64,000 nucleotides of DNA from an uncultured Bacteriovoracaceae bacterium (GTDB lineage: Bacteria > Bdellovibrionota > Bacteriovoracia > Bacteriovoracales > Bacteriovoracaceae): assembly GCA_938017795.1 (NCBI GenBank), contig CALIJZ010000086.1:1-64000 (forward strand), given 5' to 3'. Position 1 is the first letter of the stretch; the number at the start of each line of letters is the position of its first letter. Both the position numbers and the translations under genes were made by a program. Positions 55,169 to 62,260 of this stretch are shown piece by piece. The notes below the pieces were generated by a model. It did not search any database. It was not told the origin of the DNA and saw only the letters and a program-made list of their open reading frames with translations.

Positions 55169-56226
55169 AGATAACCACGTTTTGCTTGGTCTCGCTCGAT
55201 AGCATCAAAAAGGGCCTGGAAGTTTCCTTCACCAAAACCCCAATGCTTTTTTCTTTGAATAAACTCAAAAAATAATGGTCCAATATAAGTATCGGTAAAG
55301 ATTTGCAGAAGGTATCCTTCAGCATCACCATCAACTAAAATTGTATTCTTTTTAAGCTTTTCAATTTCTTCTGTAACATGGAACGGTCTTTCAGGAATGG
55401 CCTCATAATAAGTATCTGGCACATCTAGGAATTTAAACTCTCTTGATCGAAGATCAGCAACTGTTGAAATAATATCTGGAGTCATGAGAGCAATATGCTG
55501 AACACCGGCTCCATTATGCCTATCAAGATATTCTTGAATTTGAGATTTTCCATTTTCTTCAGCTGGTTCGTTTATAGGAACAATCACTGAGTTATCAGAA
55601 AGTTGAACAACTCTCGATTGAAGTCCTGTTTTTGATCCTTTGATATCAAAGTAGCGTGTTTCAACAAACCCATAAATTCTTTTATAAAAATCTGCCCAAT
55701 GATCCATCTCACCTTTTGGAACATTATTTGTGAAGTGATCAATTCTTGAAACTCTCGTTGCTAATGGGTTAGCTAGATCATCATTTAGTATGGGTTCAAG
55801 GTGTGATCTGAAAACTTCATTTGGTCTTTGAACAAATTCATTTAAGACATCACCAAAACCTTTGATTGATGCTCTTTTTATTTGCCCATATTTTGTTTCT
55901 TCAACTACTAACTCTTCTTTTAATTCGGCTCCACGTTCTAGAGCTGCGGCTAAAGATTTTTCAACATCATCTACTCTGAATGAAATTTTACAAACTCCTT
56001 CACCATGATCAGTAAAATATTTTCTAGCTTGTGAACTAGAATTAGAGTCAGCATTTATGACAAAGTTAATTTGACCCTGATTAAAATGAATTGAAGATTC
56101 GTTTCTATTTTTTCTTACAAAACCAAGGTTGCTAAAATGAGCAGCTGTTTTAGTTGTTAGTGAATCAGCACAAAACTCGAGGCAATCAACGCCTTTTAGG
56201 CCAATAGGGTTATTTTCTTTTATCAT
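55165..56226 (-). CDS. hpd: 4-hydroxyphenylpyruvate dioxygenase
   Basis: 353 residues. Iron ligands H164 (RIDHFTNNVP), H244 (GVQHIALMT) and E321 (FFEFIQRK) are intact; the C-terminal HWGFGEGNFQALFDAIE is the family gate helix region. Converts 4-hydroxyphenylpyruvate to homogentisate in tyrosine breakdown. No homogentisate dioxygenase gene is next to it. A tyrosine catabolism gene suits an organism living on amino acids. Confidence 0.95.
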   Translation of the reverse strand: MIKENNPIGLKGVDCLEFCADSLTTKTAAHFSNLGFVRKNRNESSIHFNQGQINFVINADSNSSSQARKYFTDHGEGVCKISFRVDDVEKSLAAALERGAELKEELVVEETKYGQIKRASIKGFGDVLNEFVQRPNEVFRSHLEPILNDDLANPLATRVSRIDHFTNNVPKGEMDHWADFYKRIYGFVETRYFDIKGSKTGLQSRVVQLSDNSVIVPINEPAEENGKSQIQEYLDRHNGAGVQHIALMTPDIISTVADLRSREFKFLDVPDTYYEAIPERPFHVTEEIEKLKKNTILVDGDAEGYLLQIFTDTYIGPLFFEFIQRKKHWGFGEGNFQALFDAIERDQAKRGYL

Positions 56227-56265
56227 TATCTATCCTTATTAATTTTAGATTATAGTAATGAATTT

Positions 56266-57063
56266 CTAGCCAATCGATAAGGAACTTTTCAGGTGGTTAA
56301 AGATATGTGTCGCCGCCATTTCAGGTTGATTGTGAGGAAGTCGTTTAGGCTTAATAAGATGGACTTCATTGTGAAGTTCCAGTTTTTTAGCTAAATTATC
56401 TGCTCCCTGAGGACCAATCACGACATCATCTTCACCAGAGATTAAACAAATTTTTTCGTTTTTATTATCAAGGAGTTGCTTTTGGTCTCTGATCCATTGA
56501 AAAACTATATCTGGATCAAGATGCTTACTGACGAGTTGTTTTCTAATATTAAGAGTTTTTCTAAAGAAGTCGGTTGCAAAAAAGTGTTTAGTATCTTGAT
56601 CATTCATCCCAAAGCCAACTAGAAATAAATATTTTTCGATATCAAAGAGTTTGGCAGCGTGCAGTGAAATAAGTGCACCTAAAGAATGGCCTCCTAGAAT
56701 GAGTTTATCAGGAGCTTGATTGAGTTGTTGGTTTTGAAATTCTTGGGCCTTAACAAAAAGCTTAGGAGCTTCATTAGTGAAAGTAGCAAAGTCTTGAAAA
56801 TCATTAAATCCTCCCAAGTAATGGCCGGGCAGATCAAAAATTGTAACCGGGATTCCTACTAAGCTTAATCGACTTGCCCAGCTTAGAATTGAGCTTTTAT
56901 GAGAGGTGTAACCATGGGTAAAGATCGCCCTCATATTTGGCTTTAATTTATCTTGAGCTGGAATGAAGGTTAAAGAATTAACATTTAGTCCATCGGTTTT
57001 GAGAGTGTGAGGAATTAGGTTTACATCTGATTCATCTATGGGAGGAGCGATATTAAGTTTCAT
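56266..57063 (-). CDS. alpha/beta hydrolase
   Basis: 265 residues, no signal. Oxyanion region RAIFTHGYTSHKS, nucleophile elbow GGHSLGAL (Ser in GxSxG), VTIFDLPGHYLGG, a later Asp in LISGEDDVVIG and catalytic His in RLPHNQPE. Belongs to the esterase/lipase-like hydrolases (serine aminopeptidase S33 type); substrate unknown. Precedes hpd on the same strand by 39 bases, so the two may be cotranscribed. Confidence 0.87.
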   Translation of the reverse strand: MKLNIAPPIDESDVNLIPHTLKTDGLNVNSLTFIPAQDKLKPNMRAIFTHGYTSHKSSILSWASRLSLVGIPVTIFDLPGHYLGGFNDFQDFATFTNEAPKLFVKAQEFQNQQLNQAPDKLILGGHSLGALISLHAAKLFDIEKYLFLVGFGMNDQDTKHFFATDFFRKTLNIRKQLVSKHLDPDIVFQWIRDQKQLLDNKNEKICLISGEDDVVIGPQGADNLAKKLELHNEVHLIKPKRLPHNQPEMAATHIFNHLKSSLSIG

Positions 57064-57091
57064 AACTTTATAGTAATGAGTTAGTTTTTAA

Positions 57092-57120
57092 TTGACTATC
57101 AAAGGGCAACACAATAATCT
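57092..57120 (+). promoter_or_regulatory. tRNA-Phe promoter
   Basis: TTGACT (57092-57097), 17-base spacer, TAATCT (57115-57120); the tRNA begins 20 bases further on. Spacing is ideal, and this sits in an otherwise gene-free 77-base gap. Confidence 0.6.
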
Positions 57121-57140
57121 TTTCGGACAGATGACATTGT

Positions 57141-57216
57141 GCCCTCTTAGCTCAGTTGGTAGAGCAAGGGACTGAAAATCCCTGTGTCCGTGGTTCGAGC
57201 CCGCGAGAGGGCACCA
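57141..57216 (+). tRNA. tRNA-Phe (GAA)
   Basis: 76 bases with CCA encoded. Acceptor GCCCTCT pairs with AGAGGGC; D arm GCTC..GAGC; anticodon stem AGGGA/TCCCT around loop CTGAAAA, anticodon GAA at 57174-57176; T arm CGTGG TTCGAGC CCGCG. All stems pair. The integrase gene of the neighbouring element ends 23 bases after it, so the 3' part is probably the integration site and has been preserved intact. Confidence 0.97.
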
Positions 57217-57239
57217 TTTGTCTGTAAATCCCAATAGAT

Positions 57240-58412
57240 TCAACTAGTTAGTAACCTTAAATACTTACGTGGGGATAAATTAGGGACATCGTTTTTTTGA
57301 TACTTTAAAAAACCTTTACCCATTCCCATGTATTTAGCAGTTCCTTGTAAGTGATTTGAAGAAAGATGAACATATCTCGTTGTTTCCTCAACTCTTGAAT
57401 GCCCAAGAATTTCTTTTAACTCATAAATATCTCCACCATTCATCATAAAATGAGATGCAAAAGTATGCCTTAAGTCATGATAAGTAATGATCTCACTCTC
57501 TTTTAGATTTGCTGACTGCTGATCTTTTTTGAAATATCTGTAGATTTTTTTAGGATCAATTAGATTTCCCTGGCAGTTTAAAACAATATACTCACTCTTA
57601 TTTTCAGCTTTAACTTTTAAGTCCGATAAATAAATCTCTAAGTCTGGCGGTAGAGGTATAATTCTTACTTTCTTAGATTTTGGTAAAGATGTTAAGAGCT
57701 CTCCCTCTTGTTTTTGCCTTTGTTGTTTGATTGTTATTTTTTTGTTTTTAAAGTCAATGTGCTTCCACTGTAATCCACAAACTTCTCCAAGTCGCATCCC
57801 TGTATAAATTGGAATCAAATACAAAGTCTTTCTAATATTATTTTCATGAAATCTTAAAAAACGTTCAACTACTTCTCTTTCCCAAAATGAATAACTTTGA
57901 TCATCTATTTTAAGCTTAGGGATTTTAGAAAAAGGTGAGAACTCTAGGTAGTCATCATCGACCGCATTATTTAAAAGAGCTTTAAAGGTTTGCATAATAC
58001 AGTTAATTCCACTGTCTTTATGATTACCTTTCAAAGAGTTTATAAAGTCTATTCCATCTTTTTTGGTTAACTCTCTAAGGTGTTTTTCTCCCAGAAAAGG
58101 TAAGACATGGATTCTAATATTAGATTCATACCTTGATAAAGTTTTTAAAGTAGTATTAGCTTTTTTCTGGTTAAGGAACTCTATAGAATATGCCTTTAAG
58201 GTTATTTTCTCTATTAACCTAGATGATTTAAGTCCTAATACTTCAATGTTTCTTTTTTCTATTTCAAGTTCAGCATGTTCTGTCTGTGCATCAGTTTTCC
58301 TGTCAGTCCATCTACCATAATGTTTTTTGCCATTAATATAGACGACAGGTCGATACTTTTTCTTTTTACCGTTAATTTGCCGTTTATTTTGTTGTTTTTC
58401 TTCAATACTCAT
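57240..58412 (-). CDS. int: tyrosine recombinase/integrase
   Basis: 390 residues. N-terminal AP2-like/Arm DNA-binding region (1-65), SAM-like core-binding domain (about 70-165), and catalytic domain with R207 (TGMRLGE), H312-x-x-R315 (HDLRHTF), H338 (LGHS) and nucleophile Y347 (TTRYVH). Phage-type integrase that inserts at tRNA genes. Its end lies 23 bases from tRNA-Phe. Last gene of the element operon after a 176-base gap. Confidence 0.95.
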   Translation of the reverse strand: MSIEEKQQNKRQINGKKKKYRPVVYINGKKHYGRWTDRKTDAQTEHAELEIEKRNIEVLGLKSSRLIEKITLKAYSIEFLNQKKANTTLKTLSRYESNIRIHVLPFLGEKHLRELTKKDGIDFINSLKGNHKDSGINCIMQTFKALLNNAVDDDYLEFSPFSKIPKLKIDDQSYSFWEREVVERFLRFHENNIRKTLYLIPIYTGMRLGEVCGLQWKHIDFKNKKITIKQQRQKQEGELLTSLPKSKKVRIIPLPPDLEIYLSDLKVKAENKSEYIVLNCQGNLIDPKKIYRYFKKDQQSANLKESEIITYHDLRHTFASHFMMNGGDIYELKEILGHSRVEETTRYVHLSSNHLQGTAKYMGMGKGFLKYQKNDVPNLSPRKYLRLLTS

Positions 58413-58417
58413 TGAGT
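58407..58417. promoter_or_regulatory. palindrome ACTCATTGAGT, copy 1 (int start)
   Basis: Eleven-base palindrome (five-base arms around one base) covering the integrase start codon and, with flanking T and A, thirteen bases long. A second copy lies at 58592-58602. Candidate binding site of an element regulator; could be chance. Confidence 0.3.
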
Positions 58418-58588
58418 AATCTCCTTTAAAGAGATCACTTTAATTCTCGTCTTGCTCCACAATATTTGAATGTCAAAGATCTGTATAAATTTAAACAATA
58501 CTTGCATTTTTTCTCCAATTTGTTAACTTGGAAAACAGGAAAGATGTACGGCTAAATAGATCTTCCCCGTTCTTTGTTAATTATCTAC

Positions 58589-60268
58589 TTAACTCATTGA
58601 GTGATTTTCCAATTTTTCAATCCCTATAGGAGGGTGGAATTTTGGAATTTCTATCTTGTAAACCTTAGGGTGAGATCCTAGAATTTGAACCCCATCCATC
58701 GAGGTTAAATCGTTCCTTATTGAGTTCTTTCCTCTTTCGGGAGAACCTGGGAATTTCGCATAATAAGAGATGATTTCCTTCACTGTTAAGCCCTGTGGGT
58801 GTTCTAGAAGGATATCCTTAATCACTTCCTTAGATTTATCTGTGGGCTTAGATGAGATTCCTGTATGTCTGAAAATCAAGCCATCTCTAGCAAGCTTTAT
58901 TTCATCAAAGCTTTCTCGATTTCTAAACTCAGATCTTAATTTGTATTCTTGATCATTAACTTTAACTAGCTGAATAGTTCCATCTACAGCATCGGCAAAG
59001 GCACTAGATCCTCTTATTTTATGGCCAACGCTAGAATTAGATCTTTCGCTTTCATTGGTCTTTCCTTCATGACAAATTAGAAGACATGCACACTTATTAT
59101 TTCTAATTATTTCAATGATATTACCTAGACATAATTTCATGTCTCTGTGATTCATCTCATCTCCACTAAAGAATTTATAAAATGGATCAACAATACAAAG
59201 ATCATATTCCTTAATTTTTAAAATCTTATCAAGAGTCTTGGTGTTGCTAGGCTTTAAGAAATCAAGCGTTTCTGAACATATATCGAAATCAAAATTTAGA
59301 GCTTCTAGTTCAAACACATTTTGAAGTCGATCTTGTAAGGCACCTTCACTAATCTCTCCATTTAAATACAAGATCTTGAGGTTCGTATTTGTTATCGAGA
59401 AAGTTGATAAGAAATCTTGATTTTCGGAAATACTCTTTATGATATTAAGTACAAAGCCACTCTTTCCAGTTTTGGCTTTTCCTGTTAGTGCTATTGTCTC
59501 TGTTCTGTGTATTAATCCAGATATGATGGGAGAGTTCTCGACAAACTCTTGTTTCATGAAGCTACCAAAACTCCAGATTTGAGGTAGATCTGCTTGCAAG
59601 TCATTTTGATATTGATAAATTATGCTATTGACTCCATCATGACTTTGGATAATATCATTATAATCTAAGGACTTTTTCTTTTTAGATATTTCTCCCATTG
59701 GATGATGGATATAAAGTTCCTTGGTATGCTTAATAAGCTTGTCTTTAAAATCTTCTCCAAACTTAAACCCAGCTTTGCTTAGATCTTTATCAGTCCATAA
59801 ATGAATGACTTTGTTTTTAATAAACTCAATTGGAGGGACATTTAATCCACACAGAGCATGAAAGCTAGCATCAATATTCAGTGATTGCATTACTGATGCA
59901 ATTGTTTCAAAACCTTCGGCAAAGTGAATTTCATTAGATTTGGATTGCTGTAATCGAATACTTCCACCTTTTATCTTGCCATGAGTTTTCTTGTTAAGAC
60001 GAATACAATTATTCTTTCTTCCAAAATCATCTAAGTAAGTGATTTGAATACCTACTAGCTTATCATGTTCGTATGATGTGATTTGTGCTACCATGCAAGG
60101 GAGATTGTTTCTTAGCTCACTGTTGTAAGCTAGTGCATTCTCTATGCAATATAGATTCTCTGGGGATCGAATAGATCTCTTTTTGAGATATTTGTATGTA
60201 TGGTCACCCTTAAAAATTTTTTCTGATTTCTCTATGTTTTTACATAGTTCTTTAAATTTAAAGTGCAT
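58589..60268 (-). CDS. Toprim primase-RepA-like helicase
   Basis: 559 residues. A Toprim domain (about 112-185) has E118/E121 in HFAEGFETIAS and D160, D162 in LWTDKDLS. An AAA_25/RepA-type hexameric helicase follows: Walker A GKAKTGKS (263-270), ILYLNGEIS, DLCIVDPFYKF (Walker B) and CLLICHEGK. The C-terminal 100 residues look like a winged helix. With the separate CHC2 protein upstream it forms a primase-helicase that would start replication of the element. Overlaps the CHC2 gene by 11 bases. Confidence 0.88.
   Translation of the reverse strand: MHFKFKELCKNIEKSEKIFKGDHTYKYLKKRSIRSPENLYCIENALAYNSELRNNLPCMVAQITSYEHDKLVGIQITYLDDFGRKNNCIRLNKKTHGKIKGGSIRLQQSKSNEIHFAEGFETIASVMQSLNIDASFHALCGLNVPPIEFIKNKVIHLWTDKDLSKAGFKFGEDFKDKLIKHTKELYIHHPMGEISKKKKSLDYNDIIQSHDGVNSIIYQYQNDLQADLPQIWSFGSFMKQEFVENSPIISGLIHRTETIALTGKAKTGKSGFVLNIIKSISENQDFLSTFSITNTNLKILYLNGEISEGALQDRLQNVFELEALNFDFDICSETLDFLKPSNTKTLDKILKIKEYDLCIVDPFYKFFSGDEMNHRDMKLCLGNIIEIIRNNKCACLLICHEGKTNESERSNSSVGHKIRGSSAFADAVDGTIQLVKVNDQEYKLRSEFRNRESFDEIKLARDGLIFRHTGISSKPTDKSKEVIKDILLEHPQGLTVKEIISYYAKFPGSPERGKNSIRNDLTSMDGVQILGSHPKVYKIEIPKFHPPIGIEKLENHSMS
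58592..58602. promoter_or_regulatory. palindrome ACTCATTGAGT, copy 2 (helicase 3' end)
   Basis: Identical to the sequence at the integrase start, here across the last codons of the helicase gene, 185 bases away. The 176-base gap between the two carries nothing else recognisable. Confidence 0.25.
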
Positions 60269-60491
60269 TAAATCCTCCTATTTGTATGTTGTTGTTGCGA
60301 CAAAATCTCATTAGTTCAGATTGGGAACATCCTGAATGGCAGTAGAAAAGTATCTTGTCATCGGTTAGAGAAATAGAGAGTGAAGGATTGCTGTCATCGT
60401 GACATGGACAAAAAGCGATTGCCTGATCACCTCTAGCAGAGCCTTGGGTTAATTCGATTAAGTTTTCATAGTTCTCAAATAGACTAATCAT
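60258..60491 (-). CDS. CHC2 zinc-finger protein (stand-alone primase finger)
   Basis: 77 residues. FCPCHDDSNPSLSI and LFYCHSGCSQSEL supply the CHC2 zinc ligands (C28, H31, C51, C55) used by DnaG-type primases to bind template DNA. In most phage primases this finger is fused to Toprim; here it is a separate gene overlapping the Toprim-helicase start by 11 bases and the HTH gene end by 8. Confidence 0.88.
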   Translation of the reverse strand: MISLFENYENLIELTQGSARGDQAIAFCPCHDDSNPSLSISLTDDKILFYCHSGCSQSELMRFCRNNNIQIGGFNAL

Positions 60492-60672
60492 TTTTAACCT
60501 CTCTTTTTTGACTTTCTATCCAATTGTAGATTTCGGTTTGATCAAACCTAATTGAACTTCCAAGTTTAATGTGAGGGATTTTTCGATTCAAAATCTTGCT
60601 TCTTACATTCGATTTCTTCAATTGAAGAAGTTGGCAAATTTGTTCAATTGTAATGAGTTTTAAGTCATTCAT
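60484..60672 (-). CDS. AlpA/excisionase-like HTH protein
   Basis: 62 residues, MerR-like HTH_17: LITIEQICQLLQLKKSNVRSK, then KIPHIKLGSSIRFDQTEIYNWIES (given in part), the standard excisionase/AlpA arrangement. Probably the excisionase or activator of the element. AAGGAA lies before the ATG. First gene of the four-gene operon. Confidence 0.85.
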   Translation of the reverse strand: MNDLKLITIEQICQLLQLKKSNVRSKILNRKIPHIKLGSSIRFDQTEIYNWIESQKREVKND

Positions 60673-60784
60673 ATCTTTATTCCTTCTTTAAAAGATCCAA
60701 AATTGGTCTTTATATTTCACTAATTGTCTTAATTTGTTCTTTTTCAGAAAAGAGGAGCGTTGTAGTTGAGTTGAGGCAAGATAA

Positions 60785-60813
60785 TTGATTTTAAGAACGA
60801 TTTTAAGTATTAG
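60785..60813 (+). promoter_or_regulatory. promoter of the 325-residue gene, leaderless geometry
   Basis: TTGATT (60785-60790), 17-base spacer, TATTAG (60808-60813), six bases, ATG at 60820. No Shine-Dalgarno site. The remaining 147-base gap between the divergent genes holds only T-rich sequence. Confidence 0.5.
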
Positions 60814-60819
60814 TTATTT

Positions 60820-61797
60820 ATGATTGACCTTCGAAACACTTTTAATCCTAAAATAAACACTCTGGAGTTAAATTTTATTCCATGGATCTTAAGCAGACTT
60901 TATACGAACGATATTTCTAAACTTTCTAAGAAAGATAGGAATAGACACCTTACTAGTACAAGAAAATTTCAGAGAGGAGTTCTTGCATTAATCAAAGGTG
61001 GAGCAATCTTACCTAGAAAAGGGAAGGAGCTTGGAACTGTTGCTGAAATTTTTAATGAAGAGAGAAAAAAATTAGAGAGTAGTAATGTGCATACTTTTAA
61101 CTATTTTTCAGAAGAAGTACTAACGCTCTATTCAAGAGTAGGTCAGCATATTAAAAATTTGGAAGCAAATGAAACTAAGGGACGAAGTAAATTTTTCATT
61201 TCTGAGATTTCACTCTTATGTTTTTTATTTTCCGAGATAAGCAGTATCGAAAAAATCAAGAGACTTAAGCTGCTATATAATAAGTTACTTAAACTTGAGG
61301 AAGGCAAAGTGTGGAAAGCAGGGTGCAGAATAACATATAGTAAGTTAAATGAGTTCTCCGCATCTAGGTTAGAAACATATGACATTAAGGAGAAGTCGGA
61401 AGTTTTGCATGAACCTCGTAGAAGATGCAAGTCAACTATTGTAAAAGAAATCATCGTTATAGCCAATAGAGATAATTCTTGTGAAGGCCAAGAAAATGAA
61501 AAAGATATTGAAAGATTAGAAAAATACCTGATGAAAGAATTGAGAGGTATGTGTTTACAGTTAAATCGAAAGTTAAAAGATAGAGAAGTTAGAGCAAAGA
61601 GTTATATTGAGATGATCTGTATGGAAGTACATGATTTACTTGTTATGTTGGCTGGCCTACATAGGGATAACTCTGTGTTGAGTAACTATATGAGAAAGGA
61701 GTCTTTTAGATCTGAAGAATCTATTAGTTATGAACTATTAGCTGACGTTAACTTAAGACTAGACTTTAACCTTCAAGTTAGAGCTAATCTTCTATAG
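60820..61797 (+). CDS. unknown element protein
   Basis: 325 residues, strongly basic (many R/K) and helical, no signal or membrane segment. RNRHLTSTRKFQRGVLALIKGG near the N terminus and a helix pair at 230-300 (RLEKYLMKELRGMCLQLNRK) suggest a nucleic-acid-binding or coiled-coil protein. I recognise no domain. Transcribed away from the replication operon; its last 14 bases overlap the convergent DUF5681-like gene. Confidence 0.6.
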   Translation: MIDLRNTFNPKINTLELNFIPWILSRLYTNDISKLSKKDRNRHLTSTRKFQRGVLALIKGGAILPRKGKELGTVAEIFNEERKKLESSNVHTFNYFSEEVLTLYSRVGQHIKNLEANETKGRSKFFISEISLLCFLFSEISSIEKIKRLKLLYNKLLKLEEGKVWKAGCRITYSKLNEFSASRLETYDIKEKSEVLHEPRRRCKSTIVKEIIVIANRDNSCEGQENEKDIERLEKYLMKELRGMCLQLNRKLKDREVRAKSYIEMICMEVHDLLVMLAGLHRDNSVLSNYMRKESFRSEESISYELLADVNLRLDFNLQVRANLL

Positions 61798-62116
61798 GAT
61801 CCAATGAGTATGCAAGTCGTATTACTTGACTAGAGTTTGAAACTTCTTCCGCTTGAGGTCTTGGTAAAAACCTTGCCATTATTTCCATTACAATTTTTCT
61901 ATCTCCTTTTTCGATAGCCTTATAAATTGTTTGCATTAAGAGGGATGCTTCGGGAGAAGTCATCATTTTCTTTGCCTCTTTGTGTGGTAGACTTATTGCT
62001 TCTATTACTATAGCGACTTCTTCTAAGCATTTTCTTCTTATATCTTTTGCAAGTGGGGAGAGTTTAGGTCTGCCTTTGCCAAATGTATTTCCTTTTTTAA
62101 ATTTAGTATCTTTCAT
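61784..62116 (-). CDS. DUF5681-like small protein
   Basis: 110 residues. The N terminus FKKGNTFGKGRPKLSPLAKD matches the DUF5681 start (FKKGxSGNPxGRPKG) found in phage and element proteins related to terminase small subunits. The helical rest has LLMQTIYKAIEKGDRKIVMEI. Could bind DNA; the AAGGAAT site before ATG is adequate. Confidence 0.7.
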   Translation of the reverse strand: MKDTKFKKGNTFGKGRPKLSPLAKDIRRKCLEEVAIVIEAISLPHKEAKKMMTSPEASLLMQTIYKAIEKGDRKIVMEIMARFLPRPQAEEVSNSSQVIRLAYSLDPIED

Positions 62117-62172
62117 CGTATTCCTTTACTTGTAGTACTCTAACTATTATCTCATTAGTAATGTTTTCTTAA

Positions 62173-62187
62173 AAGTAATGTTTACTT
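62173..62187. promoter_or_regulatory. palindrome in the divergent gap before the repeat-nuclease gene
   Basis: AAGTAA-TGT-TTACTT, a perfect six-base inverted repeat with a three-base centre, in the 144-base gap between the divergent DUF5681-like and nuclease genes. Candidate operator; AT-rich background makes chance possible. Confidence 0.3.
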
Positions 62188-62260
62188 ACTTTGAATTTTC
62201 TTCTTGAATGATTAATTAAAAATTATCTTGATCTTGCCAGGAGATAGAATCTAGAGATAC

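Noticed and set aside
61143-61466. 107-codon frame antisense to the element protein at 60820
   Set aside because: Leu/Ser-rich shadow composition with no ribosome site; the plus-strand gene has a promoter.
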